A DNA stretch of 64,000 nucleotides from Metabacillus niabensis (lineage in GTDB: Bacteria; Bacillota; Bacilli; Bacillales; Bacillaceae), in assembly GCF_020524345.1 (NCBI RefSeq), contig NZ_JAIVLH010000017.1, forward strand, positions 80,384-144,383, given 5' to 3'. Numbering within the stretch: position 1 is the first letter of the stretch; each line of letters opens with the position of its first letter. The notes beneath the pieces are model-generated. The model was not told the DNA's origin. It searched no databases and saw nothing but the letters and a program-made list of their open reading frames with translations. Shown one piece after another: positions 44,585-54,413 of the stretch. A program made the translations under genes and the position numbers.

Positions 44585-44618
44585 GAAAAGCTAACAGGAA
44601 AACCTGTTAGCTTTTTTT
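44585..44618. terminator. bidirectional terminator before the YjcZ-type genes
   Basis: AAAAGCTAACAGG/CCTGTTAGCTTTT with a 4-nt loop and T-run. It serves the + small gene and the first YjcZ-type gene on the minus strand. Confidence 0.88.
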
Positions 44619-44624
44619 GTTATC

Positions 44625-44711
44625 TTATAACCACGCTGCACCAACGATAATTAACAAGATAAACAATACAACGATTAACGCAAAACCACCTGCATAAGCT
44701 CCTCCACCCAT
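44625..44711 (-). CDS. YjcZ/SscA-family sporulation peptide (copy 1)
   Basis: 28 residues, MGGGAYAGGFALIVVLFILL-type sequence ending IIVGAAWL: a glycine-rich head and one hydrophobic helix, the hallmark of the YjcZ family of spore/sporulation mini-proteins (SscA in B. subtilis acts in coat assembly). AAAGGGAGGTGTC lies before the ATG. Paralogue of the next gene. Confidence 0.85.
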   Translation of the reverse strand: MGGGAYAGGFALIVVLFILLIIVGAAWL

Positions 44712-44799
44712 AATGACACCTCCCTTTCGTCTTGTTACAATATCCTATGATTTAACCTCTTTAATGGTATAGGCATTTATCCCGAACTAATTGATTTAA

Positions 44800-44886
44800 T
44801 TAGTAAAGATAAGAAGCTCCAATAATAATTAACAAAATGAAAAGAACCACAATCAAAGCAAAGTTATCTGTAAAAGCGTGACCCAT
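44800..44886 (-). CDS. YjcZ/SscA-family sporulation peptide (copy 2)
   Basis: 28 residues beginning MGHAFTDNFALIVVLFILL and ending ASYLY. It shares the core FALIVVLFILLII with the neighbouring copy, so the two are a tandem duplication. AAAGGAGG precedes the ATG with 8-nt spacing. Likely a small sporulation membrane or coat-associated peptide. Confidence 0.85.
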   Translation of the reverse strand: MGHAFTDNFALIVVLFILLIIIGASYLY

Positions 44887-45108
44887 ATCAATTACCTCCT
44901 TTATATCTTTCAATATATCCTATGTGAATGAACCCATTATGATTGGACGTTAGCCCAGTTCCAGGTATTTGTTTATATAAATGGAATATCCCTTCCCCCC
45001 CTGTTTACCAGGAAATTTCTTTCTTTTATTATTTTCATTCATCCAATTGGGAGCGTTTTCCCCGAAAAAACTTTTTGATCGTCACTCATTATGGTATAGT
45101 ATTTCTTG

Positions 45109-45210
45109 TACTATCAGAAAGATAAAATTTTATGGTTGATAGTATAAGAAATACTAAGGCTTTCTCCATTAGTGCTTGGTGATAAGCCAAGTTTTTCTAA
45201 TATAATCTGG
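45109..45210. repeat. dispersed hairpin repeat, copy 2 (upstream of prsA)
   Basis: Same element as at 34945-35043: TACTATCAGAAAG ... TTTTATGG ... TGATAGTATAAGAAA, second hairpin AAGGCTTTCTCCATT...GCTTGGTGATAAGCC, end TTTTTCTAATATAATCTGG. It lies 60 bases before prsA. The other 180 bases of the gap before it hold no recognised feature. Confidence 0.82.
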
Positions 45211-45271
45211 CATTACATACAAAAGCTGGATCCAGTAAGAATACTAATTTAACTAGGAGTTGTAGAAGAAG

Positions 45272-46132
45272 ATGAAAAAGTTTGCCATTGTACTAGCTGC
45301 AGCAACAAGCTTACTTGCATTAAGCGCATGTAATAATGCTGATTCAGAAGTTGTTGTTGAAACTAAAGCAGGAAATATTACGAAAGACGAATTTTATGAA
45401 GCAATGAAAGACCGTTTTGGTGGAGATGTTCTGACTGAACTTGTTCACGAAAAGGTACTTAGCGATAAATATGAAGTAACAGATGATGAAGTACAAAAAG
45501 AATTTGATAATCTTAAAACACAATATGGTGCGCAATTTGAAAGTGTCATCCAAGCACAAGGTGAAGATGTTGTGAAACAAATGGTCAAAGTTGATTTATT
45601 AAGAAAGAAGGCTGCAGCAGCTGAAGTTGAAATCACTGATGAGGATATCAAAGCATATCATGAATCTTTAGAAGGACAAATTAGAGCAAGCCATATCCTT
45701 GTTGAAGATGAAGCAACTGCAAAAGAGATAAAAGAAAAACTTGATGCCGGAGAAAAATTTGAAGACCTTGCAAAAGAACATTCAATCGATCCAGGTTCTG
45801 CTCAAAACGGAGGAGATCTCGGATGGTTTGGTGAAGGTGCAATGGTACAGGAATTCCAGGACGCCGCCTTTAAGTTAAAAGAAGGAGAAGTAAGTGCTCC
45901 TGTAAAATCTGAATTCGGCTACCATATCATTAAGGTGACTGAAACTGTAAAACCATTGGAAGAAATGAAAGAATCACTAACTGAAGAGGTTCGCAAACAA
46001 AAGGTTCAACAACCTGATACAATCCAAAGTGCTTTAGACAAAGCCCTTAAAGACTCAAATGTTGATGTGAAAGATGAAGATTTAAAAGATCTATTTAAAG
46101 CTGAAGAAGCTGCTAAGGAAACTAAGGAATAA
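45272..46132 (+). CDS. prsA: foldase lipoprotein PrsA
   Basis: 286 residues. Signal peptide with lipobox LSAC (lipidated C20), then chaperone-like flanks and a parvulin-type peptidyl-prolyl isomerase domain at about 133-225 (IRASHILVEDE, GGDLGWFGEG, FGYHIIKV). It folds secreted proteins outside the membrane and is essential in B. subtilis. Acidic C-terminal tail. AACTAGGAGTTG precedes the ATG. Flanked on both sides by copies of a dispersed repeat. Confidence 0.95.
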   Translation: MKKFAIVLAAATSLLALSACNNADSEVVVETKAGNITKDEFYEAMKDRFGGDVLTELVHEKVLSDKYEVTDDEVQKEFDNLKTQYGAQFESVIQAQGEDVVKQMVKVDLLRKKAAAAEVEITDEDIKAYHESLEGQIRASHILVEDEATAKEIKEKLDAGEKFEDLAKEHSIDPGSAQNGGDLGWFGEGAMVQEFQDAAFKLKEGEVSAPVKSEFGYHIIKVTETVKPLEEMKESLTEEVRKQKVQQPDTIQSALDKALKDSNVDVKDEDLKDLFKAEEAAKETKE

Positions 46133-46146
46133 GAATTGGTCAAAGA

Positions 46147-46182
46147 AAAAAAGGCTCTCGTTTATTCGAGAGCCTTTTTTTA
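46147..46182 (+). terminator. terminator after prsA
   Basis: AAAAAGGCTCTCG/CGAGAGCCTTTTT with a short loop and seven T. Confidence 0.92.
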
Positions 46183-46253
46183 CAATCAGAGAATATAAGA
46201 AAAACTATGACTTTCGCCATAAGGACCTGGTGACAAGCCAATTCATCTAATTA
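46183..46253. repeat. dispersed hairpin repeat, partial copy 3 (at yhaL 3' end)
   Basis: ATCAGAGAATATAAGAAAAAC, GACTTTCGCCAT and CTGGTGACAAGCC, CATCTAATTAG correspond in order to parts of copies 1 and 2; the first hairpin is mostly lost. Its end supplies the yhaL stop codon region, as copy 1 does for ecsC. Confidence 0.65.
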
Positions 46254-46466
46254 GCTTGCAGACTGATCATCTTGTAGTGGTGGTTGTTCGAGCATGGTCT
46301 TTTTCTTTTGGCGCTCCTGCTCAATTCGATCAAGATAGACTTGACCTTCTTTTTCAATGAAATCTTCGTCAATCATTTTATCCTGACGCGATGTTTTAAA
46401 TGCCATATATCCACTGATGAGTATTCCAATCACACATAAATAAATCCACCAAGGCAACATAACCAT
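46251..46466 (-). CDS. yhaL: sporulation-associated small membrane protein YhaL
   Basis: 71 residues: MVMLPWWIYLCVIGILISG helix, then a charged tail FIEKEGQVYLDRIEQER. Matches YhaL of B. subtilis, next to prsA and yhaM. ATG at 46466 follows AAAGGGGG; the nine in-frame codons before it precede the site. Role in sporulation is assumed from the family. Confidence 0.85.
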   Translation of the reverse strand: MVMLPWWIYLCVIGILISGYMAFKTSRQDKMIDEDFIEKEGQVYLDRIEQERQKKKTMLEQPPLQDDQSAS

Positions 46467-46568
46467 AACTATTTCCCCCTTTAACTTGTACAAAAGACAA
46501 GCCTTTTTCTAGGAGCATATGATCATATTTCTTATATTATGCCTTTCATTATTCATTTCCATAAAATA

Positions 46569-47513
46569 TTATTTATGAAAAGAAGGTTTATAAAATGAAC
46601 GATTATCTAAAGCAAATACTCTTTCTGTATATTCACCCGGCTTCACTCGCTCAAGCGCCCGATCCAACATGTTCATTTTTGCATCAAGATTGTCAATATA
46701 ATGGAGAATTTCGGCTTCTTTGATCATTGGAGGCTTTGGACTTCCCCATTCTGCCTTACCATGATGACTTAGTACTAAATGCTGAAGAACTACAATTTCT
46801 TCCCCTTCAATTTGTAAATGCTCTGCCGCTTTGGCAATTTCATTCACCATGATTGAAATGTGTCCTAATAGATTTCCTTCAACCGTATAGGTTGTGCTAA
46901 TTGGTCCCGACAATTCAATGACTTTCCCTAAATCATGAAGGATCACACCAGCATAAAGCAGGTCAGTATCCAAGCTTGGATATAATGCGGCAATGGACTT
47001 GGCCAAATCTAGCATAGAGACAACATGGTACGCAAGCCCTGAAACAAACTCATGATGATTCTTTGTTGCAGCAGGATATTCCATAAATGCTGAACCATGT
47101 TTCTTTAATAAATATCTTGTTACTCGTTGGATATTTGAATTTTTCATGTCGAATATATACTGAGTAATTTTTTCGTTCATCACATCTTTAGCAATTGGTG
47201 CTGTCTCTAATAGGTCTGATATTTCAATTTTTTCTTCATCATGTTTAGGACGGATTTTTCGGATTTTCAGTTGATTACGTCCTCGATAGTGATGAATATC
47301 GCCTAATACCTTAACAATACTTTGAGGGCTGTACATGACTTCATCTTCTTGTGAAGCGTCCCAAAGTTTTGCTTCTATTTCACCTGAGGTATCTTGTAAG
47401 ATTAATGTTAGGAATGCTTTTCCATTACTCGCAATTCCTTTTGTTGAAGACTTAATTAATAAGTGAACTTCTACTTGTTCCCCAATGTCATGATGCAATA
47501 TTCCTTTTCCCAT
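46569..47513 (-). CDS. yhaM: 3'-5' exoribonuclease YhaM
   Basis: 314 residues, the same length as B. subtilis YhaM. N-terminal OB-fold (about 10-100, with [22 protein letters not shown]) and C-terminal HD domain with metal-binding LHDLGK and LSHHGK. It trims RNA and single-stranded DNA from the 3' end. ATG at 47513 follows GAGAGGAGC. Lies upstream of no gene in its direction except yhaL. Confidence 0.92.
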   Translation of the reverse strand: MGKGILHHDIGEQVEVHLLIKSSTKGIASNGKAFLTLILQDTSGEIEAKLWDASQEDEVMYSPQSIVKVLGDIHHYRGRNQLKIRKIRPKHDEEKIEISDLLETAPIAKDVMNEKITQYIFDMKNSNIQRVTRYLLKKHGSAFMEYPAATKNHHEFVSGLAYHVVSMLDLAKSIAALYPSLDTDLLYAGVILHDLGKVIELSGPISTTYTVEGNLLGHISIMVNEIAKAAEHLQIEGEEIVVLQHLVLSHHGKAEWGSPKPPMIKEAEILHYIDNLDAKMNMLDRALERVKPGEYTERVFALDNRSFYKPSFHK

Positions 47514-47638
47514 CCTAAAAGCTCCTCTCAATGCTTGTTTATCTGTCAGTATCATTTTATATAATAAAGATCATTTGTATGGCTAGTATAGCATAATTCG
47601 GTTCTATCCTGTTTGAGGAAGTTTAGTACCTTTGTTAT

Positions 47639-50629
47639 TTAGCTACTATTAATCGTTTTAGAGAGATTGACCATATGCTCGGGCTGTGATGATTCGGCTA
47701 AGTGGTGATGACATGTAAAGAAAATGACTTGTTGGTCTTTTTTTAGCTCATGTAATAATTTTAACGTATTCGATGTTCTGCGATGGTCGAAATGAACAAA
47801 ACTATCATCAATCATAACAGGCAGCTGTAGTTGCGAATTAATGTTTTTGATAACAGCTAATCGAATCGACAGGTACAGTTGCTCGGCAGTAGCTTGACTA
47901 AGCTCTTCTGCAAGAAACTTCACTCCATCTTGACGTTCCACAATAAACGATTGCTTTTCCATCGGTAAATATACCTTCTGATAGGAATTGGAAGTAAGCA
48001 ATTGAAAATAATACGTGATAGAAGTCAGCAATTCTGGCAGCTTTTCTTCTCTATGTCTATGAACTGTTTTTTGAAGGAGATCCTTTGCAAGCGCTCTGAC
48101 AATCCATTTTTCTGCTTCCTCTTTTACCATGGCTTTTTCATTTTCAAAGGCATGTCTCAACTTAGAATATGTTCCACTTTGCTCTATTTCTTCGATCTTG
48201 AAACAAATACTTGAATACTCCTGGTGCAAGTGAGTTTCCTCTTTTTCCAGTTGTTCCATGTCATTTACTATTTCTTGTATTCTCACATCAATTGTATCTA
48301 TTTTTTCATTAGCCAGCGTCTCTAGGTCTATATCACTTTCTGTAGCCAATTGCTTTTCAACCCATTGCAATTGTTTTTGTATTTCTTGTCGCTCTTCATG
48401 TACTTTTGCCAGTTTTCGAAATTCATCTTCATTTTCACACTTGCTACTACAGATTAATTCATCCTGCTGTTTCTTGATAAATACAATCTCTTCTGATAAT
48501 GAAGCTAGTTCTTCTACTACCTCTTCTTTTTTCTCGAGAATTTTCTCCCGCTTTGCAGCTTTAGCTATTTCCACACTACTTTGTTTACCTAATATATAGA
48601 TAGATTCTTTAATTGAGGACTGCTCAATTTGGCATAATTCAGCTAATTTCCTTACTTCTTCCTCAAACTTCAATTGCTCTTGGTGAAGTAATCTTGCTTC
48701 TGAACTATATTTATTCTTTTCGATAATGACACTTTGAAGGTGTTGTAATGCTTCAAAAGCTTCTAAAAGAACTTCAGATGATGCATTCGTATCAACTTGA
48801 ATTTGGCCAGCAATTTCAGCAAGCTGTTCTCGTTTAAAAAATTGATTCTTTTCCCATTCTTCATACTGTTTTAACAGCCTCTCGTATACCCTTTCCTGTT
48901 GTTCAAGAGCATGCTTTTCATGGTGTAGGGATTGTTTCACCATTTGATCTTTTTCTAATGAAGTCATAATATCAAATAATTCTCTGCCTGATGAAGATTC
49001 GCTTTGATGAGCATGATAAATACGTTGCTCTAAATTCTTTAACTTCGTCTCCAAATGCTCAGCAAATGTGTCTTTTTTTGCCTGCACATTCTTGGTCTGG
49101 AAAAGGGCTCCGATACATGCGACGATTAAAATTCCAAAGAATAGCCAATTTTGTTGAAGAAATACCCAAACAGATCCGGCTAATAAAAGAAGAGAAAATA
49201 AGATAAAAAGAAGGGATTGTTGTTTCTTTTCTTCTTTATATTCCTGCTTACGCTTTTTCAGCTCTGTTGATACCTGCTTATGTTCCTCCTTAAGTACCGG
49301 AAGATTAGCATCCTTTCTTGAAGCTAGCTCTTGCTCTAAAGAAGACCTTTCTTTATCAGTCAAAACTTCATTCGTTAATTTCCCTATTTTCCATTCCGCT
49401 TCTTCAAGAGAGCTTTGCACCTGTTCAAACTGCTCATCAAGCATTTGTTTTCTCTGTTTTAACGTTACTTCATCCTCAACCAATCTCTTAAGTTTGTCTT
49501 TCATCATCATTGTCGCTTGAATAGTTAAGATGTCATCCTCCGTTAAATAAGGATACAATCGTTGCTTTAATACCTCATATTCATGTTGAAGCTGATCAAT
49601 TTTTTTCTCCACAACTTGCTTGTTCTTTCCTTTTTCTTCATATAATGACATCTGCTCACGAATATATTCAATCTCGCTTTTATGTACAATAAATGCATCG
49701 TTTATATGAATCTCTGCTACTTCTTCCTCAAGTTGGGATTTTCGTGCTTGCAAAGCATGTAGCTGCATATTCAGTGGCTGAACTGTTACATGAAGATGGT
49801 CCAACTTCTTAAGTCCAGCTTCAGGAAAATGTTCTGTTGCGGGCAATTGTTTTAACTGGTCCATACACCAATTTTTTTCTTTTACTAAAGGAAGAACTGT
49901 TTTTGCTTTTTCCAAATACCTATGCTGTAACAGTTTATTTCGTTTTGTTTCAATCATGGATGTTAGTCGTGATTGAAGTGACGCTTTTTCATGTTGAAAT
50001 TGCTCATAAAAATGATTATTACGCTTTGCTTCCTGCAGATCTGCAGCCTGTTCTTTTAGCTTCACAAGTCCTTCATTTACTGTCGGTCTTTTTCCATTTG
50101 GTTTATATAGAAGGTCCATTTGCTTTGTTAATTGATCATCAATGGTAAAAAGTGCATCAGCCCCGTAGATACTTGAAAGAAATAGATATTTTCCGATTTG
50201 ATTGGCATCAAGTTTTTGAATTTGTTGTAGACCATGAACATCAAAGGAAAATATGGAGCGATACGTTTCCTTATCCACTCCACCTATAAGTGTTTGTAAA
50301 AATTCTTCATTCTCTAGTGTTCCATCTTCATATTCAATCCTAACTTCACCGCCAAACTTACCTGGCAATCGTTCAATTTTCATACGCTGTCCACTTTCTA
50401 ATCGAACAAATAAACAGCCGCCATAGCTTGTTGCTCTTTTTGGTTCATAGCGGTTTTCCGATTGCTGCTTTGTTGGGAACCCAAACAAGATGCTATGTAT
50501 AAATGACATAATCGTTGATTTACCTGCTTCATTTTCTCCGTATATAACGGAAAAATTGGCTTGTCCGAGCATAATATGTTCATTTTCAAATTTTCCATAT
50601 CCATAGATTTGCAGTTCTTCTATTTTCAA
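47639..50629 (-). CDS. yhaN: SbcC/Rad50-like AAA protein YhaN
   Basis: 996 residues. Walker A YGENEAGKSTIMSF at about 33; long coiled coils from about 160 to 470 and 510 to 830; C-terminal signature and Walker B region (LSQATAEQLYLSIRLA, PVMIDDSFVHFD). Two hydrophobic segments near 475-515 in the middle of the coiled coil, in place of a zinc hook, suggest membrane contact. With YhaO (SbcD-like nuclease) it forms a putative DNA-end-processing pair. TTG start after GAGGTGAAAAGA. Confidence 0.87.
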   Translation of the reverse strand: MKIEELQIYGYGKFENEHIMLGQANFSVIYGENEAGKSTIMSFIHSILFGFPTKQQSENRYEPKRATSYGGCLFVRLESGQRMKIERLPGKFGGEVRIEYEDGTLENEEFLQTLIGGVDKETYRSIFSFDVHGLQQIQKLDANQIGKYLFLSSIYGADALFTIDDQLTKQMDLLYKPNGKRPTVNEGLVKLKEQAADLQEAKRNNHFYEQFQHEKASLQSRLTSMIETKRNKLLQHRYLEKAKTVLPLVKEKNWCMDQLKQLPATEHFPEAGLKKLDHLHVTVQPLNMQLHALQARKSQLEEEVAEIHINDAFIVHKSEIEYIREQMSLYEEKGKNKQVVEKKIDQLQHEYEVLKQRLYPYLTEDDILTIQATMMMKDKLKRLVEDEVTLKQRKQMLDEQFEQVQSSLEEAEWKIGKLTNEVLTDKERSSLEQELASRKDANLPVLKEEHKQVSTELKKRKQEYKEEKKQQSLLFILFSLLLLAGSVWVFLQQNWLFFGILIVACIGALFQTKNVQAKKDTFAEHLETKLKNLEQRIYHAHQSESSSGRELFDIMTSLEKDQMVKQSLHHEKHALEQQERVYERLLKQYEEWEKNQFFKREQLAEIAGQIQVDTNASSEVLLEAFEALQHLQSVIIEKNKYSSEARLLHQEQLKFEEEVRKLAELCQIEQSSIKESIYILGKQSSVEIAKAAKREKILEKKEEVVEELASLSEEIVFIKKQQDELICSSKCENEDEFRKLAKVHEERQEIQKQLQWVEKQLATESDIDLETLANEKIDTIDVRIQEIVNDMEQLEKEETHLHQEYSSICFKIEEIEQSGTYSKLRHAFENEKAMVKEEAEKWIVRALAKDLLQKTVHRHREEKLPELLTSITYYFQLLTSNSYQKVYLPMEKQSFIVERQDGVKFLAEELSQATAEQLYLSIRLAVIKNINSQLQLPVMIDDSFVHFDHRRTSNTLKLLHELKKDQQVIFFTCHHHLAESSQPEHMVNLSKTINSS

Positions 50630-50639
50630 TCTTTTCACC

Positions 50640-51878
50640 TCACTTATGCTCGTGATGTTGCAGTAATTCACGATGTAATAGTTGCTCCGCTTTTTTTAGA
50701 AGCTGCTTTTGTTCCTCCAGTGTATAACCGCCAATATGCTTACGGAATAATGGATTTTTTTTCAGTGGTTCAATTACTTCATCAAATTCGTCATAGCTCT
50801 CGATTGTGTTTTCCAGGTCTTGATAAAAAGTCGATAGTTTGTGTGAGGTTGTTCGAGGTTTAATTGTACGATCAATGATTTTAACCACCCAAACAAAATT
50901 CTCCTGATCATTTTGTTGCTCATTCAATACATCAAGAAGATCCTCAACAAGATCCTGAGAGTTTAGTTCGTTTGCTAATTCACCTGAATCCACAAATGAG
51001 ATCGTTAAACAAATTGCTTTGTTTTGTCTTTTTAAGTTTTCAACCGACCTTTCACAATCTTGAATTAACTCGGACAGGTTTTGGCATTTATTGATTGAAA
51101 CGTCAATCTCTTCCCATCTTATTATTTCTGTTGGGACAAATGTATTTGTTACTTTTCCTTCTTCCATTTCAACTAAGTAACAGCCTTTTCTGCCTGTTTC
51201 CTTCCGATGACGGCCCTGTATATTACCTGGATATGCAATAACAGGGTGAGCTTCATGTAATACCTGACGCTTATGAATATGTCCTAAAGCCCAATAGTCA
51301 AAGTCTTTACTTAATAAATCATTTACTTTAAATGGGCAATAAACGTCATGCTCTTTGTTTCCTTCTGCAGAGCCATGCAACATACCGATGTGGAATACAT
51401 TTGGATTTTCTATTTTTTTGTATTGTGACGTAATATTCTCATGTACTGCACGCTCAGGATAGCTATAACCGTATATATAAGCTGTCGGAGTTTGATTTTT
51501 TATATATTCTATTACTTCAACTTTGCGGCTTGAAAACACATGAACATTTTCCGGCCATACTAGATCAAGCCACTTCCCGCCCATATGATCGTGATTTCCA
51601 TGAATAATATAGACTTGAATATCCTTTTCTGCCAACCGTTCGAATTCTTTTTTTAATTTTAATTGGGCTTTTAAGCTTCTTTCATCTTCATCGTATAAGT
51701 CACCTGATAGTAAGATAAAATCTACCTTTTCTTTAATGGCATATGTGATGATGTTTGAAAAGGATGTAAACGTGCTTTCTCTCACTCTTTCAAAGAGCTT
51801 TGCGGGCATATGTTTTAGTCCTAGAAAAGGGCTGTCTAGATGCAGGTCTGCAGCATGGATAAATTTAATGGCACTCAT
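50640..51878 (-). CDS. yhaO: SbcD/Mre11-like exonuclease YhaO
   Basis: 412 residues; calcineurin-like metallophosphoesterase with motifs HAADLHLDSP, LSGDLYD, HGNHDHMG and LGHIHKRQ. Partner of YhaN, whose start lies ten bases after its stop. Such pairs resect or process DNA ends. AGAGGTATAT precedes the ATG. Confidence 0.88.
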   Translation of the reverse strand: MSAIKFIHAADLHLDSPFLGLKHMPAKLFERVRESTFTSFSNIITYAIKEKVDFILLSGDLYDEDERSLKAQLKLKKEFERLAEKDIQVYIIHGNHDHMGGKWLDLVWPENVHVFSSRKVEVIEYIKNQTPTAYIYGYSYPERAVHENITSQYKKIENPNVFHIGMLHGSAEGNKEHDVYCPFKVNDLLSKDFDYWALGHIHKRQVLHEAHPVIAYPGNIQGRHRKETGRKGCYLVEMEEGKVTNTFVPTEIIRWEEIDVSINKCQNLSELIQDCERSVENLKRQNKAICLTISFVDSGELANELNSQDLVEDLLDVLNEQQNDQENFVWVVKIIDRTIKPRTTSHKLSTFYQDLENTIESYDEFDEVIEPLKKNPLFRKHIGGYTLEEQKQLLKKAEQLLHRELLQHHEHK

Positions 51879-52002
51879 ATATACCTCTTTCTATTTATTC
51901 CTTTGTTTACCTATTATTTTACCATCTATGAAATACGAATGCACGTTCTGTCAAAAACATTATTTCTTAACTTTCAACTCCTAAAATTGCAGTTTTCTTG
52001 TA

Positions 52003-52048
52003 CTTTGTTGTTTTAAATTAGTTTGTTCCATTGCACTCCAAACACTAT
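52003..52048. repeat. remnant of the GTTGATTTCC-type repeat
   Basis: TTTGTTGTTTTAAATT then GTTTGTTCCATTGCACTCCA, nearly the same as 57822-57842. A degraded piece of the repeat family found whole as a palindrome at 55515-55580. Confidence 0.4.
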
Positions 52049-52113
52049 AAAGTTAAGGTTCATAAGCAATAATCTTTTGAAAACACCATTAATTAGAGAA
52101 GACCATTAAAAAA

Positions 52114-52137
52114 GAGAATAGCTTTCAAGCCATTCTC
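52114..52137 (-). terminator. terminator after yhaP
   Basis: On the minus strand GAGAATGGCTT pairs with AAGCTATTCTC, then six T. Confidence 0.75.
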
Positions 52138-52145
52138 CTTCTATT

Positions 52146-53399
52146 TTATTTATTTTTAGAAAGCATAAGTGCTCTTTTTAAATCTTTAAAGGATGAGGAT
52201 TTCCCGTAGATGAGGACTCCTCCTTTGTAGACTCTTGCTCCAAACACGGCTAATACGATAATTGATCCGAGCAGGATGGCGATTGATAGTGCAATTTCCC
52301 AAAATGGGATATTTAACATTCCTACACGGAGGAACATGATCATTGGCGTAAAGAACGGAATGTACGATGTGACCGTGATGAATGGTGTTTCAGGGTTTGT
52401 TAATCCAAACATAGCAATCATAAATGCGCCAACAATGATAAAGATCATAGGTGAAATTAACTGTTGAACATCTTCAATTCGGCTGACGAGTGAGCCTAAG
52501 AATGCTGCAAGTGTTGCAAAAAGGAAATATCCTAATAAAAAGTAAATACCTGCATAAATGAATGTTGAGGTTGGGATATCAGAAAATCCAAACATTCCTC
52601 CCGTCATTGCAGATAGATCATCCATTTTTGCCTGAATAGAAGCATACCCTACAATTAAAATAACAAGCATTTGCGTTATGCTTAATAACCCGATTCCGAT
52701 CAGCTTTGCAAACATCTGCTTGACCGGTGAGACACTGGAGATTAAAATCTCCATCACTCTTGAAGATTTTTCTGTTGCGACTTCTGTCGCAATCATGCTC
52801 GCATAAAAAATAACTGAGAAATAAATAACAAATAAGAGAACATATACTAAGCCCCTTGCTTGATTTAATTCTTCTTCAGTTTTCGCGTTGTCCTCCAGAG
52901 CGACTTTTTGAACTTCAACAGGTGTAAATAATTGGTCTAATTCATTTGTTTGTAACCCAAGCTTTTCTCTTCCTATTTCAAGTTTTGTTTGCTGCAATAC
53001 TTGTTCGACCTGGGTAAAAACCTGACTATCAGTTATTGAGCTTGTTTTTACAGTAGCTTGCGGAAGTTGATTAGCATCATTGAATAAAACAATAATTCCA
53101 TCTAACTCACCAGCTAGAACACTTTTTTCTAATTCTTCCTCATCATTGTTTGCCTTTTCAATTGAAAGTGGGAATCCCGAGGCAGACAGATGTGCTTCAA
53201 ATAAATCATAATATCCATCTGACTCATCAATGACAGTAAATTCTTTTGTTTGTTCTCCATTGTCAAACATATCAATAATGGATGTAATATTAGATAACCC
53301 GACCAGAATAAGTGCTGTTAATAATGTTGTAATAATAAATGACTTTGTCTTAAGTTTATTCAAATAAGTATGAGCAACCATAATCCAGAATTTATTCAT
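52146..53399 (-). CDS. yhaP: NatB-like ABC exporter permease YhaP
   Basis: 417 residues with an N-terminal helix, a large extracytoplasmic domain (about 45-185) and five or six C-terminal helices including the ABC-2 motif RVMEILISSVSPVKQMFAK. Matches YhaP (419). NatAB relatives export sodium or peptides; the substrate here is not known. ATG at 53399 follows GTAGGTG. Overlaps the ATPase gene yhaQ by 8 nt. Confidence 0.88.
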   Translation of the reverse strand: MNKFWIMVAHTYLNKLKTKSFIITTLLTALILVGLSNITSIIDMFDNGEQTKEFTVIDESDGYYDLFEAHLSASGFPLSIEKANNDEEELEKSVLAGELDGIIVLFNDANQLPQATVKTSSITDSQVFTQVEQVLQQTKLEIGREKLGLQTNELDQLFTPVEVQKVALEDNAKTEEELNQARGLVYVLLFVIYFSVIFYASMIATEVATEKSSRVMEILISSVSPVKQMFAKLIGIGLLSITQMLVILIVGYASIQAKMDDLSAMTGGMFGFSDIPTSTFIYAGIYFLLGYFLFATLAAFLGSLVSRIEDVQQLISPMIFIIVGAFMIAMFGLTNPETPFITVTSYIPFFTPMIMFLRVGMLNIPFWEIALSIAILLGSIIVLAVFGARVYKGGVLIYGKSSSFKDLKRALMLSKNK

Positions 53400-54291
53400 A
53401 TGAAGCACCTACTTTTTCTATAAAAATATCATTTAGTGACGGTTCCTCAAGTGCAAATTTCCGGACAAAGCCTTTGTGTTGAAGTTCATGAAAGATTCTT
53501 TGAGAAACCTCTTCATTTTCAATTTGCAATTCAACACCCTCGGTAAGCAGCTTACTTTTGATGACACCGGGGATTTGCTCTAAAAAGCCCATATCAAAGT
53601 CTCCATGAATAAAGAGATTTTTCTTTCCAAATGATCTCTTAATTTCACGTAAAGAACCATGTACCACCGGTTTTCCTTTATGCATGATGCAGAGATGCTG
53701 ACATAGTTCCTCTACGTGCTCCATCCTGTGACTCGCAAAAACGATCGATGTACCGGCTTCCTTTAAATCAACAACAGCTTTTTTTAGCAGTTCTACATTA
53801 ATAGGATCCAGCCCACTAAATGGTTCATCTAAAATTAAAAGCTTTGGTTTATGTAAAACGGCTGCAATAAATTGTATTTTCTGTTGATTTCCTTTTGATA
53901 GTTCTTCAACTTTTTTATTTGCATACTCTGTCACATTAAATCGCTGCAGCCAGTGGTCCATCTCAGTTACCACCTGTTGCTTTGACATCCCTTTTAATCT
54001 GCCTAAATACATGAGCTGATCTTTGACCTTTAATTTCGGATAAAGACCTCTCTCCTCTGGTAAATAGCCAATTTTGTCGCTTTCTTCATATGATATTCTA
54101 TTTCCATTCCATGTAATGGTGCCGTCTGAAGGGTTTAACAACCCTAAAATCATCCGAAAAGTTGTCGTTTTTCCCGCTCCGTTCGCACCAAGGAAACCAA
54201 AAATTTCATTTTCCGGTATTGTGATCGAAAGTTGATCTACCGCAAGATATGAACCAAATCGCTTTGTGACAGTATCAATCATTAAACTCAT
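53392..54291 (-). CDS. yhaQ: NatA-like ABC exporter ATPase YhaQ
   Basis: 299 residues: Walker A GANGAGKTTTF, signature LSKGNQQKIQ, Walker B LLILDEP, switch His ASHRMEHVEE, and a C-terminal extension (about 215-299). Matches YhaQ (298). Drives YhaP. GAGGAGGGGAAAT precedes the ATG. Confidence 0.9.
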   Translation of the reverse strand: MSLMIDTVTKRFGSYLAVDQLSITIPENEIFGFLGANGAGKTTTFRMILGLLNPSDGTITWNGNRISYEESDKIGYLPEERGLYPKLKVKDQLMYLGRLKGMSKQQVVTEMDHWLQRFNVTEYANKKVEELSKGNQQKIQFIAAVLHKPKLLILDEPFSGLDPINVELLKKAVVDLKEAGTSIVFASHRMEHVEELCQHLCIMHKGKPVVHGSLREIKRSFGKKNLFIHGDFDMGFLEQIPGVIKSKLLTEGVELQIENEEVSQRIFHELQHKGFVRKFALEEPSLNDIFIEKVGASYE

Positions 54292-54413
54292 ATTTCCCCT
54301 CCTCTATATGTACTACGAAAATGGTAACAGAAGGTTTCACCTTTATGCAGGAAAACTCCCGTTCATTAAGAATACTATGAAAGTATGGATCTAAAAACAT
54401 GGGAGGCATGGGA

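Noticed and set aside
44887..45108. Riboswitch or small RNA before prsA
   Set aside because: No conserved pairing or known motif was seen before the repeat begins.
48258..48599. Ser/Cys-rich + strand open frame within yhaN
   Set aside because: Antisense to a coiled-coil region; composition is the expected complement of Glu/Lys-rich codons.
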